Shown one piece after another: positions 34,874-43,175 of a DNA stretch of 64,000 nucleotides; positions within the stretch are counted from its first letter, which is position 1, and the number at the start of each line of letters is the position of its first letter. The stretch covers positions 930,001-994,000 of the forward strand of contig CALOFP010000001.1 in NCBI GenBank assembly GCA_942492635.1, given 5' to 3'. The DNA comes from CALOFP01 sp942492635. Its GTDB lineage: Bacteria > UBP6 > UBA1177 > CALOFP01. The notes under the pieces are model-generated. The model made no database searches, had not been told where the DNA came from, and worked only from the letters and a program-made list of their open reading frames with translations. Made by a program: the position numbers and the translations under genes.

Positions 34874-36451
34874 TTATTTTCCGCCGCCGCCGGGACCTCT
34901 TCCTCTTCTGGATCTTCCGGCACCGCGAACCGACGGCCACTGAAAACGAAATCCACCTCGTTTTCCCCACACACTGCCGCCGTAACGCTTTCTGGAGTAG
35001 CGGCTTGAAGTTCCCCAGCGCCGAGGCTCGGAAGCAGGTCCGTAATAAGGACGGGCGGAGCGGTACCCGGTGTTCCAATAATTCCAATCGTTGTAATAGT
35101 ATCTTCTTCCGTAGAGCATGTTGGAAAAGAAGTAATATTTTCCATACCACTCCCAGAATCGATTTCCTCTTTCGTCCCTGCTCCATTTACCGTATCTTTC
35201 ATTTCCAACATAGGCCATTCCGGGAGGCGCAGCCTGTGTAAGTTTTTCATCTTCGTAAGATCCGTACGGTTTTGAAACAACTGCCATTCCAAGGTTTTCT
35301 TTATTTGCATTGAAGTAGGATTCGTCGACTTCAATCCAGTCTGTTTCGCTCTTCTTATCGTCTTCGACAATAATATACTTATGGTAAAAACGACTGCCGG
35401 CATCATCAACCCAGAAACTGGCTGAATCGGCACTTCCGCTTCTCCAAGGATAATCAAGATGGATTCCCAGTTCGCTCCAGCTCTTTCTTGAAACAAGTAT
35501 TGAGGGACTGCTTCGGTATACTCGAGCAATTTCTCTGTTCGGATAATATTTTGCCAATTCTGCAGCCGCATTTTCACTGATTGTTCTTGCCGGGTAGGTA
35601 TATGTATATTCTGTTGCAAAATCTGAGCTTTCATCCCAAGTTGAACGACCAATTTCAACCGAATAACCGATTTTCATGTCGGAAAGAATTTTTGTATAGC
35701 TTTTTGAGAGCTGGATGATGCGCTTTTCAATTTCACCGGAGTCTTTCTTTAGATTTTCCAAATTCTCTTCGATGAATATTGTACCGTCGCCGAAAACTGC
35801 CAGATCCTTCTCATCCTTTTTGTGCTCTTCCCGAACTTTGGCTATAGATTTTTCCAAATCATTTCTCTTTTTGATAAGAGCCGCAAATCTTCCTTCGAGA
35901 TCTTCTTTTTTCCTTGGGAAGATCTCCTTTGTTTCGGAAACTTTGGTGCTTGTAGAATCAATAACAGATTTTGTCTCCGTTAAAGCCTTTTCCGCCCTTT
36001 CGAGAAACTTATCCGGATTTTTCAAAACATTCTGAAGGAAACCGATTCTTTCCCCCGGTTTTTTAGCGAATTTTTCAGCATCCTTCAGATGAATCTCCAG
36101 ACGACTCAGAAGTACCTTTAATTTTCCGGCATCTTTGCTCTCATCTTTATCCAGGACGGGAACAATCTGGCTCTTATTTATCTCGGAAGCCACACTGACG
36201 CTCCTGGAGGCGTCCTCAAAATGCTTACTCCATGATTCCCTTTCGTCATAAATCTTTAACTTCCTATAATCAGAAGTTTTTCTAAAAGAATCCAGATCGG
36301 ATTTTCTCTTTTCAACATTTTTATCAACATTCTTAATCGCCGCTGGAACAGACTCCGCCTTCTTTACAAGATCATCCGGCAAACTGTCGCATTTCGGCAT
36401 AACCAGAAAAAAGAAAAGGATCAAAAGAAGAACCCAAACAAATTTATTCAT
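34874..36451 (-). CDS. exported coiled-coil protein with Arg/Gly/Tyr-rich tail
   Basis: A 525-residue protein of unknown family. The N-terminus is a membrane/signal segment (1-18) ending near MPKCDS, where a Cys at 21 could be lipidated although the lipobox is poor. Residues 25-260 are long charged coiled-coil helices. A compact region (265-420) follows with repeated YGSYED and WSRDERGNRFWEW motifs. The last 100 residues are rich in Tyr, Trp, Arg, Gly and end in RGRGPGGGGK. It is upstream of the DUF350 gene, so a structural partner in the envelope is likely. GAGG lies 5 bases before the ATG. Confidence 0.7.
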   Translation of the reverse strand: MNKFVWVLLLILFFFLVMPKCDSLPDDLVKKAESVPAAIKNVDKNVEKRKSDLDSFRKTSDYRKLKIYDERESWSKHFEDASRSVSVASEINKSQIVPVLDKDESKDAGKLKVLLSRLEIHLKDAEKFAKKPGERIGFLQNVLKNPDKFLERAEKALTETKSVIDSTSTKVSETKEIFPRKKEDLEGRFAALIKKRNDLEKSIAKVREEHKKDEKDLAVFGDGTIFIEENLENLKKDSGEIEKRIIQLSKSYTKILSDMKIGYSVEIGRSTWDESSDFATEYTYTYPARTISENAAAELAKYYPNREIARVYRSSPSILVSRKSWSELGIHLDYPWRSGSADSASFWVDDAGSRFYHKYIIVEDDKKSETDWIEVDESYFNANKENLGMAVVSKPYGSYEDEKLTQAAPPGMAYVGNERYGKWSRDERGNRFWEWYGKYYFFSNMLYGRRYYYNDWNYWNTGYRSARPYYGPASEPRRWGTSSRYSRKRYGGSVWGKRGGFRFQWPSVRGAGRSRRGRGPGGGGK

Positions 36452-36591
36452 ACCAACCTCTAAATTAACGTCAAAATTATGTACGCGTTATTATAACCAC
36501 AGGATTATCCAATAAAAGTTTTTTCATTTTAAGCACCGATCGAATCGGGATAAAACCGGCTCAACTTCTTTTTCATTTTTCCATTTTCTTA

Positions 36592-36600
36592 TGCTATAGT
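36592..36600 (+). promoter_or_regulatory. extended -10 promoter of the lipoprotein gene
   Basis: TGC directly before TATAGT (36595-36600) gives an extended -10; the -35 (TTCATT at 36572-36577) is poor. The ATG is 34 bases downstream. Confidence 0.5.
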
Positions 36601-36634
36601 TGATCGGTTTAAATAACTTTTTTGGAGAAGAGCT

Positions 36635-37162
36635 ATGAGGAAAAATGGAAAATATTTTTCTCTTCTTTTTGCTTTGCTTTTATTTCTCACGGGATGTTCA
36701 ACAACAGAATGGGCTGTTATCGTATCTGATAAGGGTTTTGAGAAAGAGAAAGCGGAAAAGGTTATTACCAAATGGATAGTTGCGCATTCAGAAGAGAAAG
36801 AACTGAACATTAAGGGCGATGCTCTGAAACTAAAAAATGAAAAGGATGCCGAATTTTTAACCGGAATTTCAAGCAGTATGAAGAAAGATCGCTTTTTGAC
36901 GGACGAAGAGGTTAAACGAATTAGAGGATTTACAAAAGCCTCCGAATTTCTTGTGATAAACGCGGATCCTGTCGAACCTAGAAAATTGAAAAACGGCCAG
37001 TGGTGGACAAAGATAATAATTCACGTGATGAACTGCTCCATAGATAAAAAAACATGCACCCGAAAAGGCGGAAACATTACCACATACAACGAAATATCAA
37101 CAGATTCAAAAGAACACGCCGTTAAACTGGGAATAGAAAAATCGCTGGATACGCTTCTTTAG
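36635..37162 (+). CDS. lipoprotein of unknown function
   Basis: A 175-residue predicted lipoprotein: signal peptide with lipobox LTGC (Cys about 21). The mature part shows no family I recognise. It has a pattern of short strands and helices (GFTKASEFLVINADPV, WWTKIIIHVMNCS) and two Cys near 150 that could pair. The ATG follows GGAG with a 7-base gap. It stands alone, divergent from the DUF350 block and convergent with the ZIP gene. Confidence 0.72.
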   Translation: MRKNGKYFSLLFALLLFLTGCSTTEWAVIVSDKGFEKEKAEKVITKWIVAHSEEKELNIKGDALKLKNEKDAEFLTGISSSMKKDRFLTDEEVKRIRGFTKASEFLVINADPVEPRKLKNGQWWTKIIIHVMNCSIDKKTCTRKGGNITTYNEISTDSKEHAVKLGIEKSLDTLL

Positions 37163-37168
37163 GTCCGA

Positions 37169-37981
37169 TCAAATAAATAACACCAGGGAAAGTGCCATAA
37201 TGGCCATTCCGGAAATTACTCCAAAAATCGAGAGGTGATGTTCGCCGTACTTTTCGGCGGCGGGAAGAAGCTCGTCAAGGGAGATGTAGACCATAATTCC
37301 TGCAACTCCGGCAAACATTGCGCCGAAGAGTGTGTCGTTGAGAAAAGGGAGCAGGATGAGGAAGGCGATAAGTGCCCCGAGCGGTTCGGCAAGGCCGGAG
37401 AGAAATGAGTAGCGGAAAGCTTTCCGCCTGCTTCCGGTTGCGTAAAAGATGGGAACGGAGACTGCGATTCCCTCGGGAATGTTGTGAATTGCGATGGCCA
37501 CGGTTACGGGAATGGCTATTGACGGTTTCTGAATAGCGGCCATGAATGTTGCGATTCCTTCGGGAAAATTGTGAATCGCAATGGCAAATGCTGTGAAAAC
37601 GCCCATTCGGAGAAGTTTTTTATCGTGAGTTTTGCTATCTTTAGGATCCATCTCTTCAAGCATGTGCATTTCGTGCGGATTTTCCACTTCAGGCACAAGG
37701 TTATCGATAATTGCGATGAGCGCGATACCAGCGAAAAAGGATGCTATCGCAGCCCAGTTTCCGGCTTTTTCGCCGAGAGCTTCCACAAAGGAGCTTCGCG
37801 CTTCGTCCAGAATCTCAACAAACGAAACGTAAAGCATAACTCCGGCCGAAAAACCGAGCACATATGAGAGAGCCTTTCGATTTGTCTTCTTAACAAAAAA
37901 GGCGATGGCGCTGCCGATTCCTGTCGAAAGCCCCGCAATCATTGTGAGTGATGCAGCAATTAAAATTGTTTTGGTCTCCAT
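37169..37981 (-). CDS. ZIP-family metal transporter (ZupT-like)
   Basis: A 270-residue inner-membrane divalent-metal importer with eight helices. The binuclear metal site motifs are intact in helices IV and V: AIAIHNFPEGIATF and AIAIHNIPEGIAV. A His/Glu-rich loop (EVENPHEMHMLEEMD) lies between helices III and IV, typical of ZIP proteins. Zinc, iron or manganese may be carried. It lies 34 bases from nrdB on the same strand. Confidence 0.93.
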   Translation of the reverse strand: METKTILIAASLTMIAGLSTGIGSAIAFFVKKTNRKALSYVLGFSAGVMLYVSFVEILDEARSSFVEALGEKAGNWAAIASFFAGIALIAIIDNLVPEVENPHEMHMLEEMDPKDSKTHDKKLLRMGVFTAFAIAIHNFPEGIATFMAAIQKPSIAIPVTVAIAIHNIPEGIAVSVPIFYATGSRRKAFRYSFLSGLAEPLGALIAFLILLPFLNDTLFGAMFAGVAGIMVYISLDELLPAAEKYGEHHLSIFGVISGMAIMALSLVLFI

Positions 37982-38014
37982 TTACTCCCCCTGAATTTGA
38001 CTCTTTCGATCAAA

Positions 38015-39061
38015 TCATATTTCGTCCCAGCCTTCAACGGCGCTGGACTGGTTGTAACTTGTCACCGTACTTTCAAAAAAATTGGCCTTCACTGAGCCTT
38101 CACCTTCCGTATCCGCAATCCTCTCAAGATGGCGGTACGGATTTTTGTCGAAACCTTGAAAAAGAGGTTCGAATCCGAGAGCTTCGAGTCTTTTATTGGC
38201 CAGGAACTTTGTATACATTTCGGTGCTCTCAGTTGTCACACCCAAAATATTGTCACCTATTATGTGATTTGTCCAGTTTATCTCCTGCTCCACGGCAGTT
38301 CGGAACATTGAGTGAACAAGTTGCTGCGAAATAAACCCCGAATTCTCACTTTCGATTTCCGAAATTATTTTTTCAAACAGCACCACGTGAGTGAGTTCGT
38401 CCCGGTTGATGTAGCGGATAATATCGGCTGTTCCGGACATTAGATTTCTGGCGGCAAGAAGGTAGAAGAAATTGAATCCGTTGTAAAAGTAGAGTGATTC
38501 CAAAAGGTAGTTGGCTATCAAAACTTCAGCGAAGTTCTCGTCGGTCACATCATTCTGGAAATCCTGGTAGATTCCGGCAATAAAACCGATTCTCTCAAAA
38601 AGAATTTGGTCATCACGCCAGTAGTCGTAGATGTGGTTCCTTTTTTCCGGAGAGACAATTGTCTCAATGAGATATGCATAGCTCTGGCTGTGAATCGCCT
38701 CCTGATAGGTCTGGATGGAAAGAAGCAGATTTACCTCGGGAGCCGTCACGTAATCGGAAATATTGGGAATATTATTTGTCTGAATGCTGTCGAGAAAAAT
38801 GAGGAACGAGAGAATGCCGTCGTATGCCTCCTTTTCATGTGGAGTCAATTTGTGGTAACTCTGAAGATCGGATGAAAGATCGACCTTTTCGGGAATCCAG
38901 AAATTTTCCATCATGGATCTGTAGAGCCTGGTGGCCCAGAGGTATCTAACATTGTTGAGATTAAAAATGTTGGTTGTGTTGCCGTCGACTATCTTCCTTT
39001 CCCGCAGGGAATCATCACCCTGCGGATTGAACAGCTTCTTTCTCTTAATTATTTTTTCCAC
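38015..39061 (-). CDS. nrdB: class I ribonucleotide reductase small subunit
   Basis: A 348-residue radical-bearing subunit that supports reduction of ribonucleotides by NrdA. The di-metal ligands are visible as an Asp in FLDSIQTNN, Glu and His in YQEAIHSQSYAYLIE (whose SY carries the likely radical Tyr), and later Glu and His in NRDELTHVVLFE. The start is GTG at 39061 with GAGG 6 bases upstream. It lies 9 bases after nrdA. The normal C-terminal tail that docks on NrdA is present. Confidence 0.94.
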   Translation of the reverse strand: MEKIIKRKKLFNPQGDDSLRERKIVDGNTTNIFNLNNVRYLWATRLYRSMMENFWIPEKVDLSSDLQSYHKLTPHEKEAYDGILSFLIFLDSIQTNNIPNISDYVTAPEVNLLLSIQTYQEAIHSQSYAYLIETIVSPEKRNHIYDYWRDDQILFERIGFIAGIYQDFQNDVTDENFAEVLIANYLLESLYFYNGFNFFYLLAARNLMSGTADIIRYINRDELTHVVLFEKIISEIESENSGFISQQLVHSMFRTAVEQEINWTNHIIGDNILGVTTESTEMYTKFLANKRLEALGFEPLFQGFDKNPYRHLERIADTEGEGSVKANFFESTVTSYNQSSAVEGWDEI

Positions 39062-39070
39062 ATCAAACCT

Positions 39071-41314
39071 CTAGTTGGCACAGGAGACACATTGGGAATT
39101 CGCTCCCGCAACGTTGCTGTTTTTCTGAATAGTCCTGGTGTAGTAAATTGTCTTGCAACCCTTTTGCCACGCCTCAAAAACGGTTTCGTAAATATCTTTC
39201 GCCCTCACATTGTTGTTGAGGTTGTAGAGAAGTTCAAAACTTATTCCCTGATCGACCCACTTCTGGATTGCGGCTATCATTTCGACTACCGATTTCTGGT
39301 CCATGTGCCTGTTTTCCTTGTAATACCAGAAGTAATCCCGAATAAACGGCGGACAGATCGGAACAGCTCCGTTGGCGCTTTTATCCATGTGGAACTTGCT
39401 GAAAATCGGAAGTACGCTCGGCGAACAGCCCTGGAGAAGAGCGCTTGAAGTGTTTGGCGCAATTGCAAGAAGATGGCTGTTGCGAATTCCGTACTTTTTT
39501 ACTCGCCGGGCGAGTTTCTCCCACTTTTCAGAAGAGGAACTGTTTTTATCGAACCACTCCTTTTTTCTTCCGAGAACAATTCCGTTATCCCAGTCACTTC
39601 CGTGAAATTTCCTGTAGCTGCCCCGTTCGATTGCGAGATCGACGCTGGCGGAAATTGCGTGATAAGCGATCTTTTCAAAAAGATCGGAGACGAAATCTAC
39701 CGATTTTTCATAAGATTTCTTATTTACGACAAGAAAATCCGCAAGGCCCATTGCTCCGACTCCGATTGCACGGTAAAGCGAGTTGTGCCTGTCGCTTTCG
39801 GGAATGGGAGTTCCCGTTAGATCTATGGTGTTATCCAGAATCCTTACGGCTGAGGATGCGAGGTATTCGATTTCACTCAAACCTTCAACATTCGCAAGAT
39901 TTATCGACAGCAGATTACATGTGTGGACCGTTCCCATTTCTCCATTATCAGAACTGTCTGACGGTCGTGTGGGTGAAAAGTTGGAAAAGGATTCCTGGCA
40001 GAGGTTTCCGCACCCGATCATTCCTGTGTGCTTATTGGGATTCAGTCGGTTGACGGTGTCCTTGAAAAAGATGTAGGGCATTCCGGTTTCCACCTGCGAT
40101 TTGAGTATGCTTTTCATCAAATCACGGGCATTTACCCTCTTTTTGAGTTTTATGGAGTCGTCATACTCCAAGGCCGTGTATCGTCGTTCGAAATCCTCGC
40201 CCCAAAGTTCGGCAAGTTCGATTCCGTACCTCCTCCTCACCTCACCCGGATCCAACAGGGTCCACTCTATCTTTTTATCAACACGCTTCATGAAAAGATC
40301 GGGAATTACAACCTGGGGAAAAATATCGTAGGCCTTTTTCCTCTGATCTCCGGTTTCCGTCTGCAACTCAAGAAAATCCTCAATGTCGAGATGCCAGATA
40401 TCGAGCGCCGTAGTCAGCGCTCCGGCCCTTTTGCCCAGCTGATTGACTGCCACGGCAGTGTCGTTGAATAGGCGGATCCAGGGAACAACTCCGCCGGACG
40501 CGCCCGGAGTATTCTTTATCATAGCGCCCCTTGCTCGAATCCTGCTGAGACAGACACCGGCACCGCCGCCGTTTTTGGAGATTTTTGCAACGGCTGCGAT
40601 GTTGTGAAAAATCGAGTCGAGTGAATCATCCGCCGCCGTGATAAAGCAGCTGGAAAGGTTGCTTCCCTTTTTCCTCAGGTTGGAAAGGATCGGCGTCGCC
40701 AGAGAGAGCTTTCTTTTTGAGATGAGGCTGTAAACTTCCCGCGCAAATTCCATTCTTCGATCCTTCTCTTCAACTGACGCGAGCCAGAGGGCAATTGTAA
40801 GATACATCTGCTGGGGAAGTTCGAAGTGATGAATTCCGTCCTTTATCAGATACCTGTTCGCAAGAATATTTATTCCGGCGTAATCGTAATCAAGATCGTT
40901 TTCGATGAAAATGAAAGTACCGGCCTCATCAAGCTCATCCGCACTGTAGAGCTCAAGAATTTTGGGATCGTAAAGACCTTTTTTAACTGCCGATTTCACA
41001 AATTCAAGATAGTTGCAGTAGGGAAAGTCTATGCAATCGCGATAGTGGGACACCTCCTTGTAAAGTTCCATCACATATAGTCTTGCGGCCACGACTCTCC
41101 AATCCGGAGCCTCTACCGAGGTGAGGGCGAGCGCGGTGTCGATGAGGGACTGCTGAATTTTTGTCGTTGTGACATCGCCGTTGTAGATGGAATTTATGTG
41201 ACTTTCCAGTTCAAGGGATTCCACATCAAGATCCAGACAGGCCCAACTGACCGCGTTCCTGATTTCATCGATATTCAGATCGGTTTCTTTATAGTTTCTC
41301 TTAATTACAGCCAT
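39071..41314 (-). CDS. nrdA: class I ribonucleotide reductase large subunit
   Basis: A 747-residue catalytic subunit. An N-terminal ATP-cone (about 1-90) gives allosteric activity control. The ten-stranded barrel follows with LSSCFITAADDSLDSI, GMIGCGNLCQESFSN, the NLxS-type radical chain and the C-terminal CVSC Cys pair that passes electrons from thioredoxin or glutaredoxin. It heads an operon with nrdB and is preceded by a small winged-helix gene 45 bases away. No NrdR box was recognised in the short spacer. Confidence 0.95.
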   Translation of the reverse strand: MAVIKRNYKETDLNIDEIRNAVSWACLDLDVESLELESHINSIYNGDVTTTKIQQSLIDTALALTSVEAPDWRVVAARLYVMELYKEVSHYRDCIDFPYCNYLEFVKSAVKKGLYDPKILELYSADELDEAGTFIFIENDLDYDYAGINILANRYLIKDGIHHFELPQQMYLTIALWLASVEEKDRRMEFAREVYSLISKRKLSLATPILSNLRKKGSNLSSCFITAADDSLDSIFHNIAAVAKISKNGGGAGVCLSRIRARGAMIKNTPGASGGVVPWIRLFNDTAVAVNQLGKRAGALTTALDIWHLDIEDFLELQTETGDQRKKAYDIFPQVVIPDLFMKRVDKKIEWTLLDPGEVRRRYGIELAELWGEDFERRYTALEYDDSIKLKKRVNARDLMKSILKSQVETGMPYIFFKDTVNRLNPNKHTGMIGCGNLCQESFSNFSPTRPSDSSDNGEMGTVHTCNLLSINLANVEGLSEIEYLASSAVRILDNTIDLTGTPIPESDRHNSLYRAIGVGAMGLADFLVVNKKSYEKSVDFVSDLFEKIAYHAISASVDLAIERGSYRKFHGSDWDNGIVLGRKKEWFDKNSSSSEKWEKLARRVKKYGIRNSHLLAIAPNTSSALLQGCSPSVLPIFSKFHMDKSANGAVPICPPFIRDYFWYYKENRHMDQKSVVEMIAAIQKWVDQGISFELLYNLNNNVRAKDIYETVFEAWQKGCKTIYYTRTIQKNSNVAGANSQCVSCAN

Positions 41315-41359
41315 AATTGTTACCGAAAATGTTGGTTGATTGAAAAAATCGTCCCTTTT

Positions 41360-41536
41360 CTACGGCAGGGAATAGAAACATCTCTTGGGTGAGATTATTT
41401 TACCTTCTTCTTTGAGAGCCTTGAAGATTTTTGTAAGTTCTTTCTTGTCGATTCCTGTTATCTCGGCAATCTCACCGGGCCTTACAGGTTTTCCACAATC
41501 TTCCATCGCCTTGAGAACCTTTTCTTTCAACCCCAT
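41360..41536 (-). CDS. 58-residue winged-helix protein
   Basis: A short complete gene: ATG at 41536 with GGAGA 5 bases before it, stop at 41360. The protein starts MGLKEKVLKAMEDCGKPVRP and continues GEIAEITGIDKKELTKIFKAL, then KKEGKIISPKRC-like end (here KEEGKIISPKRCFYSLP). This is a minimal MarR/winged-helix DNA-binding fold, one helix-turn-helix and a small wing; similar stand-alone proteins occur in anaerobes. It lies between rubrerythrin and nrdA, after a terminator, so it probably leads the nrdAB transcript. Confidence 0.85.
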   Translation of the reverse strand: MGLKEKVLKAMEDCGKPVRPGEIAEITGIDKKELTKIFKALKEEGKIISPKRCFYSLP

Positions 41537-41552
41537 AACATTCTCCTTCAGA

Positions 41553-41578
41553 TTAAAAAGGGGACCCGAAGGTCCCCT
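41553..41578 (-). terminator. rho-independent terminator of the rubrerythrin gene
   Basis: AGGGGACC/GGTCCCCT arms (41571-41578 and 41559-41566) with a TTCG tetraloop on the minus strand and a following TTTTTA (41558-41553). Confidence 0.88.
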
Positions 41579-41583
41579 GAAAA

Positions 41584-42132
41584 TTATTTACCGAAGTGTC
41601 TCTTGAGAAGACCGTTGAAGCCCATTCCGTGTCTTGCCTCATCCTTTGCCATCTCGTGAACTGTGTCGTGGATAGCGTCGAGGTTGAGCTCTTTTGCAAG
41701 TGTTGCGAGATCCATCTTTCCTTTGCAGGCACCGTTCTCTGCAGCAACTCTTGCCTCAAGGTTTGCCTTTGTATCGGCAACGAGAACCTCTCCGAGAAGC
41801 TCGGCGAATCTTGCCGCGTGATCAGCCTCTTCGAAAGCGTATCTTCTGTAAGCCTCTGCAATTTCAGGATACCCTTCCCTGTCTGCCTGACGGCTCATTG
41901 CAAGGTACATTCCGACCTCTGCGCACTCTCCGTTGAAGTTGGCGCGAAGACCTTCGATGATTCTCGGATCGACATCCTTTGCAATACCGATTCTGTGCTC
42001 ATCAGCATACGCAAGATCACCCTCTTCCATTATTTCAAACTTCTCAGGACCTACACTGCAGGTAGGACATTTCTCCGGAGCAGTTTCACCTTCATGAACA
42101 TAACCACAAACCTGACAAACCCATTTTTTCAT
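41584..42132 (-). CDS. reverse rubrerythrin (rubredoxin-ferritin-like peroxidase)
   Basis: A 182-residue non-heme iron protein, used by anaerobes to reduce hydrogen peroxide with NADH-derived electrons. Unlike classical rubrerythrin the rubredoxin domain is N-terminal: Cys6, Cys9, Cys22 and Cys25 (CQVCGY, CPTC). The ferritin-like di-iron domain has GECAEVGMYLAMSRQA, FEEADHAARFAELLGE and DEARHGMGFNGLL. The ATG at 42132 has AAGGAG 6 bases upstream; the frame extends to 42162 without a better site. It has its own Fur-type operator and terminator. Confidence 0.94.
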   Translation of the reverse strand: MKKWVCQVCGYVHEGETAPEKCPTCSVGPEKFEIMEEGDLAYADEHRIGIAKDVDPRIIEGLRANFNGECAEVGMYLAMSRQADREGYPEIAEAYRRYAFEEADHAARFAELLGEVLVADTKANLEARVAAENGACKGKMDLATLAKELNLDAIHDTVHEMAKDEARHGMGFNGLLKRHFGK

Positions 42133-42177
42133 CTTGAACTCCTTCATATAAAAAGTTAACAACGAACAACCTGCTTA

Positions 42178-42200
42178 ATAACGATAATGATTATCGTTAT
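42178..42200. promoter_or_regulatory. Fur/PerR-type operator
   Basis: A perfect 23-base palindrome centred on 42189, with the GATAATGATTATC core of Fur boxes. It lies between the -10 of the rubrerythrin promoter and the gene, so bound repressor would block transcription start. Confidence 0.9.
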
Positions 42201-42203
42201 CTT

Positions 42204-42232
42204 TTTATCTCATTTTTCAGCCCTCTTGTCAA
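42204..42232 (-). promoter_or_regulatory. promoter of the rubrerythrin gene
   Basis: TTGACA (42232-42227), 17 bases, GATAAA (42209-42204), directly followed by the Fur-type palindrome. Confidence 0.78.
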
Positions 42233-42380
42233 TTTTTTCTGAAAATATCCAGGAAAAATTATCCCTTCAGTTGTTTTTATTGACGTTTTCCTTAACTGCC
42301 GTATAAAAAACAACAAGATCCAAGGTTGCTGAAAAATGTTACCTGAATTTTTAAGGAAATGAAATTATTTCTATTTCAGC

Positions 42381-42410
42381 CGCGAAAACACGCGAAAAGG
42401 CGCGAAAGGG
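42381..42410 (+). repeat. three 10-base CGCGAAA repeats
   Basis: CGCGAAAACA, CGCGAAAAGG and CGCGAAAGGG stand in tandem in the spacer. No gene is seen in 42233-42477. Confidence 0.7.
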
Positions 42411-42477
42411 GGAGAAAAAGATCTTTTCTACAGGAAATATCTTTTACCGGAAAATCCTGTTGCGAACTTTTTTAATA

Positions 42478-42942
42478 TTAATCCAACACTTCCTGCATTT
42501 TCTTCCAAACCTTTTCATTTGGGAAAAATCTGAGATGCCAGAGTGTGGAAGTAACTGTGAACAACAATACAAAAGTCCAGTGACCGGTGAATATGGAGAG
42601 AATTAAACCGAAATGCGCCGCTGATGCCGGCACAGCAACATGCACAGAAAAGAAAGTTAGAACAAGAGAGTACTTATCTTCCTCCGGCACTTTCTCAAAG
42701 TCAGTTTGAAACCGGCGGGAAAGATTTTTCTTTCCGGTCATCTTCATTATTTTTGCTACAACAAAAGTGAGAGGATAACTCATCAAAGCTACAACAAAAT
42801 ACACATAAATATGCGACTGAAATTCTTCAACAGGAATAGGTTTTATGCTATCTACCAAGAATGCAAAAATTACAGGAATAAAAACATACGAGACAAAAAT
42901 AAGCATCCACATAATTTTGGCACCCTTCTGACTTTTTTCCAT
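42478..42942 (-). CDS. small four-helix membrane protein
   Basis: A 154-residue protein with about four hydrophobic helices (about 12-32, 48-67, 94-116, 118-138) and a charged loop in the middle. I do not recognise the family. The ATG at 42942 has GGAG 6 bases upstream and is preferred to 42981. No partner genes adjoin it. Confidence 0.6.
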   Translation of the reverse strand: MEKSQKGAKIMWMLIFVSYVFIPVIFAFLVDSIKPIPVEEFQSHIYVYFVVALMSYPLTFVVAKIMKMTGKKNLSRRFQTDFEKVPEEDKYSLVLTFFSVHVAVPASAAHFGLILSIFTGHWTFVLLFTVTSTLWHLRFFPNEKVWKKMQEVLD

Positions 42943-43175
42943 TTTAAACTCCATTACTTTGAAAGTATAACAGCTTTTCATTATTTAAAGTTATCGAAAG
43001 TATATTCAAAACATTGATTTTTCAAAATATTTTTTATAGAATTATGAATAGACAACAAACGGCTATGCTTTAAAAAGACAAAATTTCTAACAAACATCTT
43101 GAACTGTTCCTGTAACATGTCGAATTTTCGAAATATTAATCTGAAATTTCAGAGCTTTTTTCAGTTAATAATTCC

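Noticed and set aside
41315..41359. NrdR boxes before nrdA
   Set aside because: The 45-base spacer contains no pair of the expected palindromic boxes.
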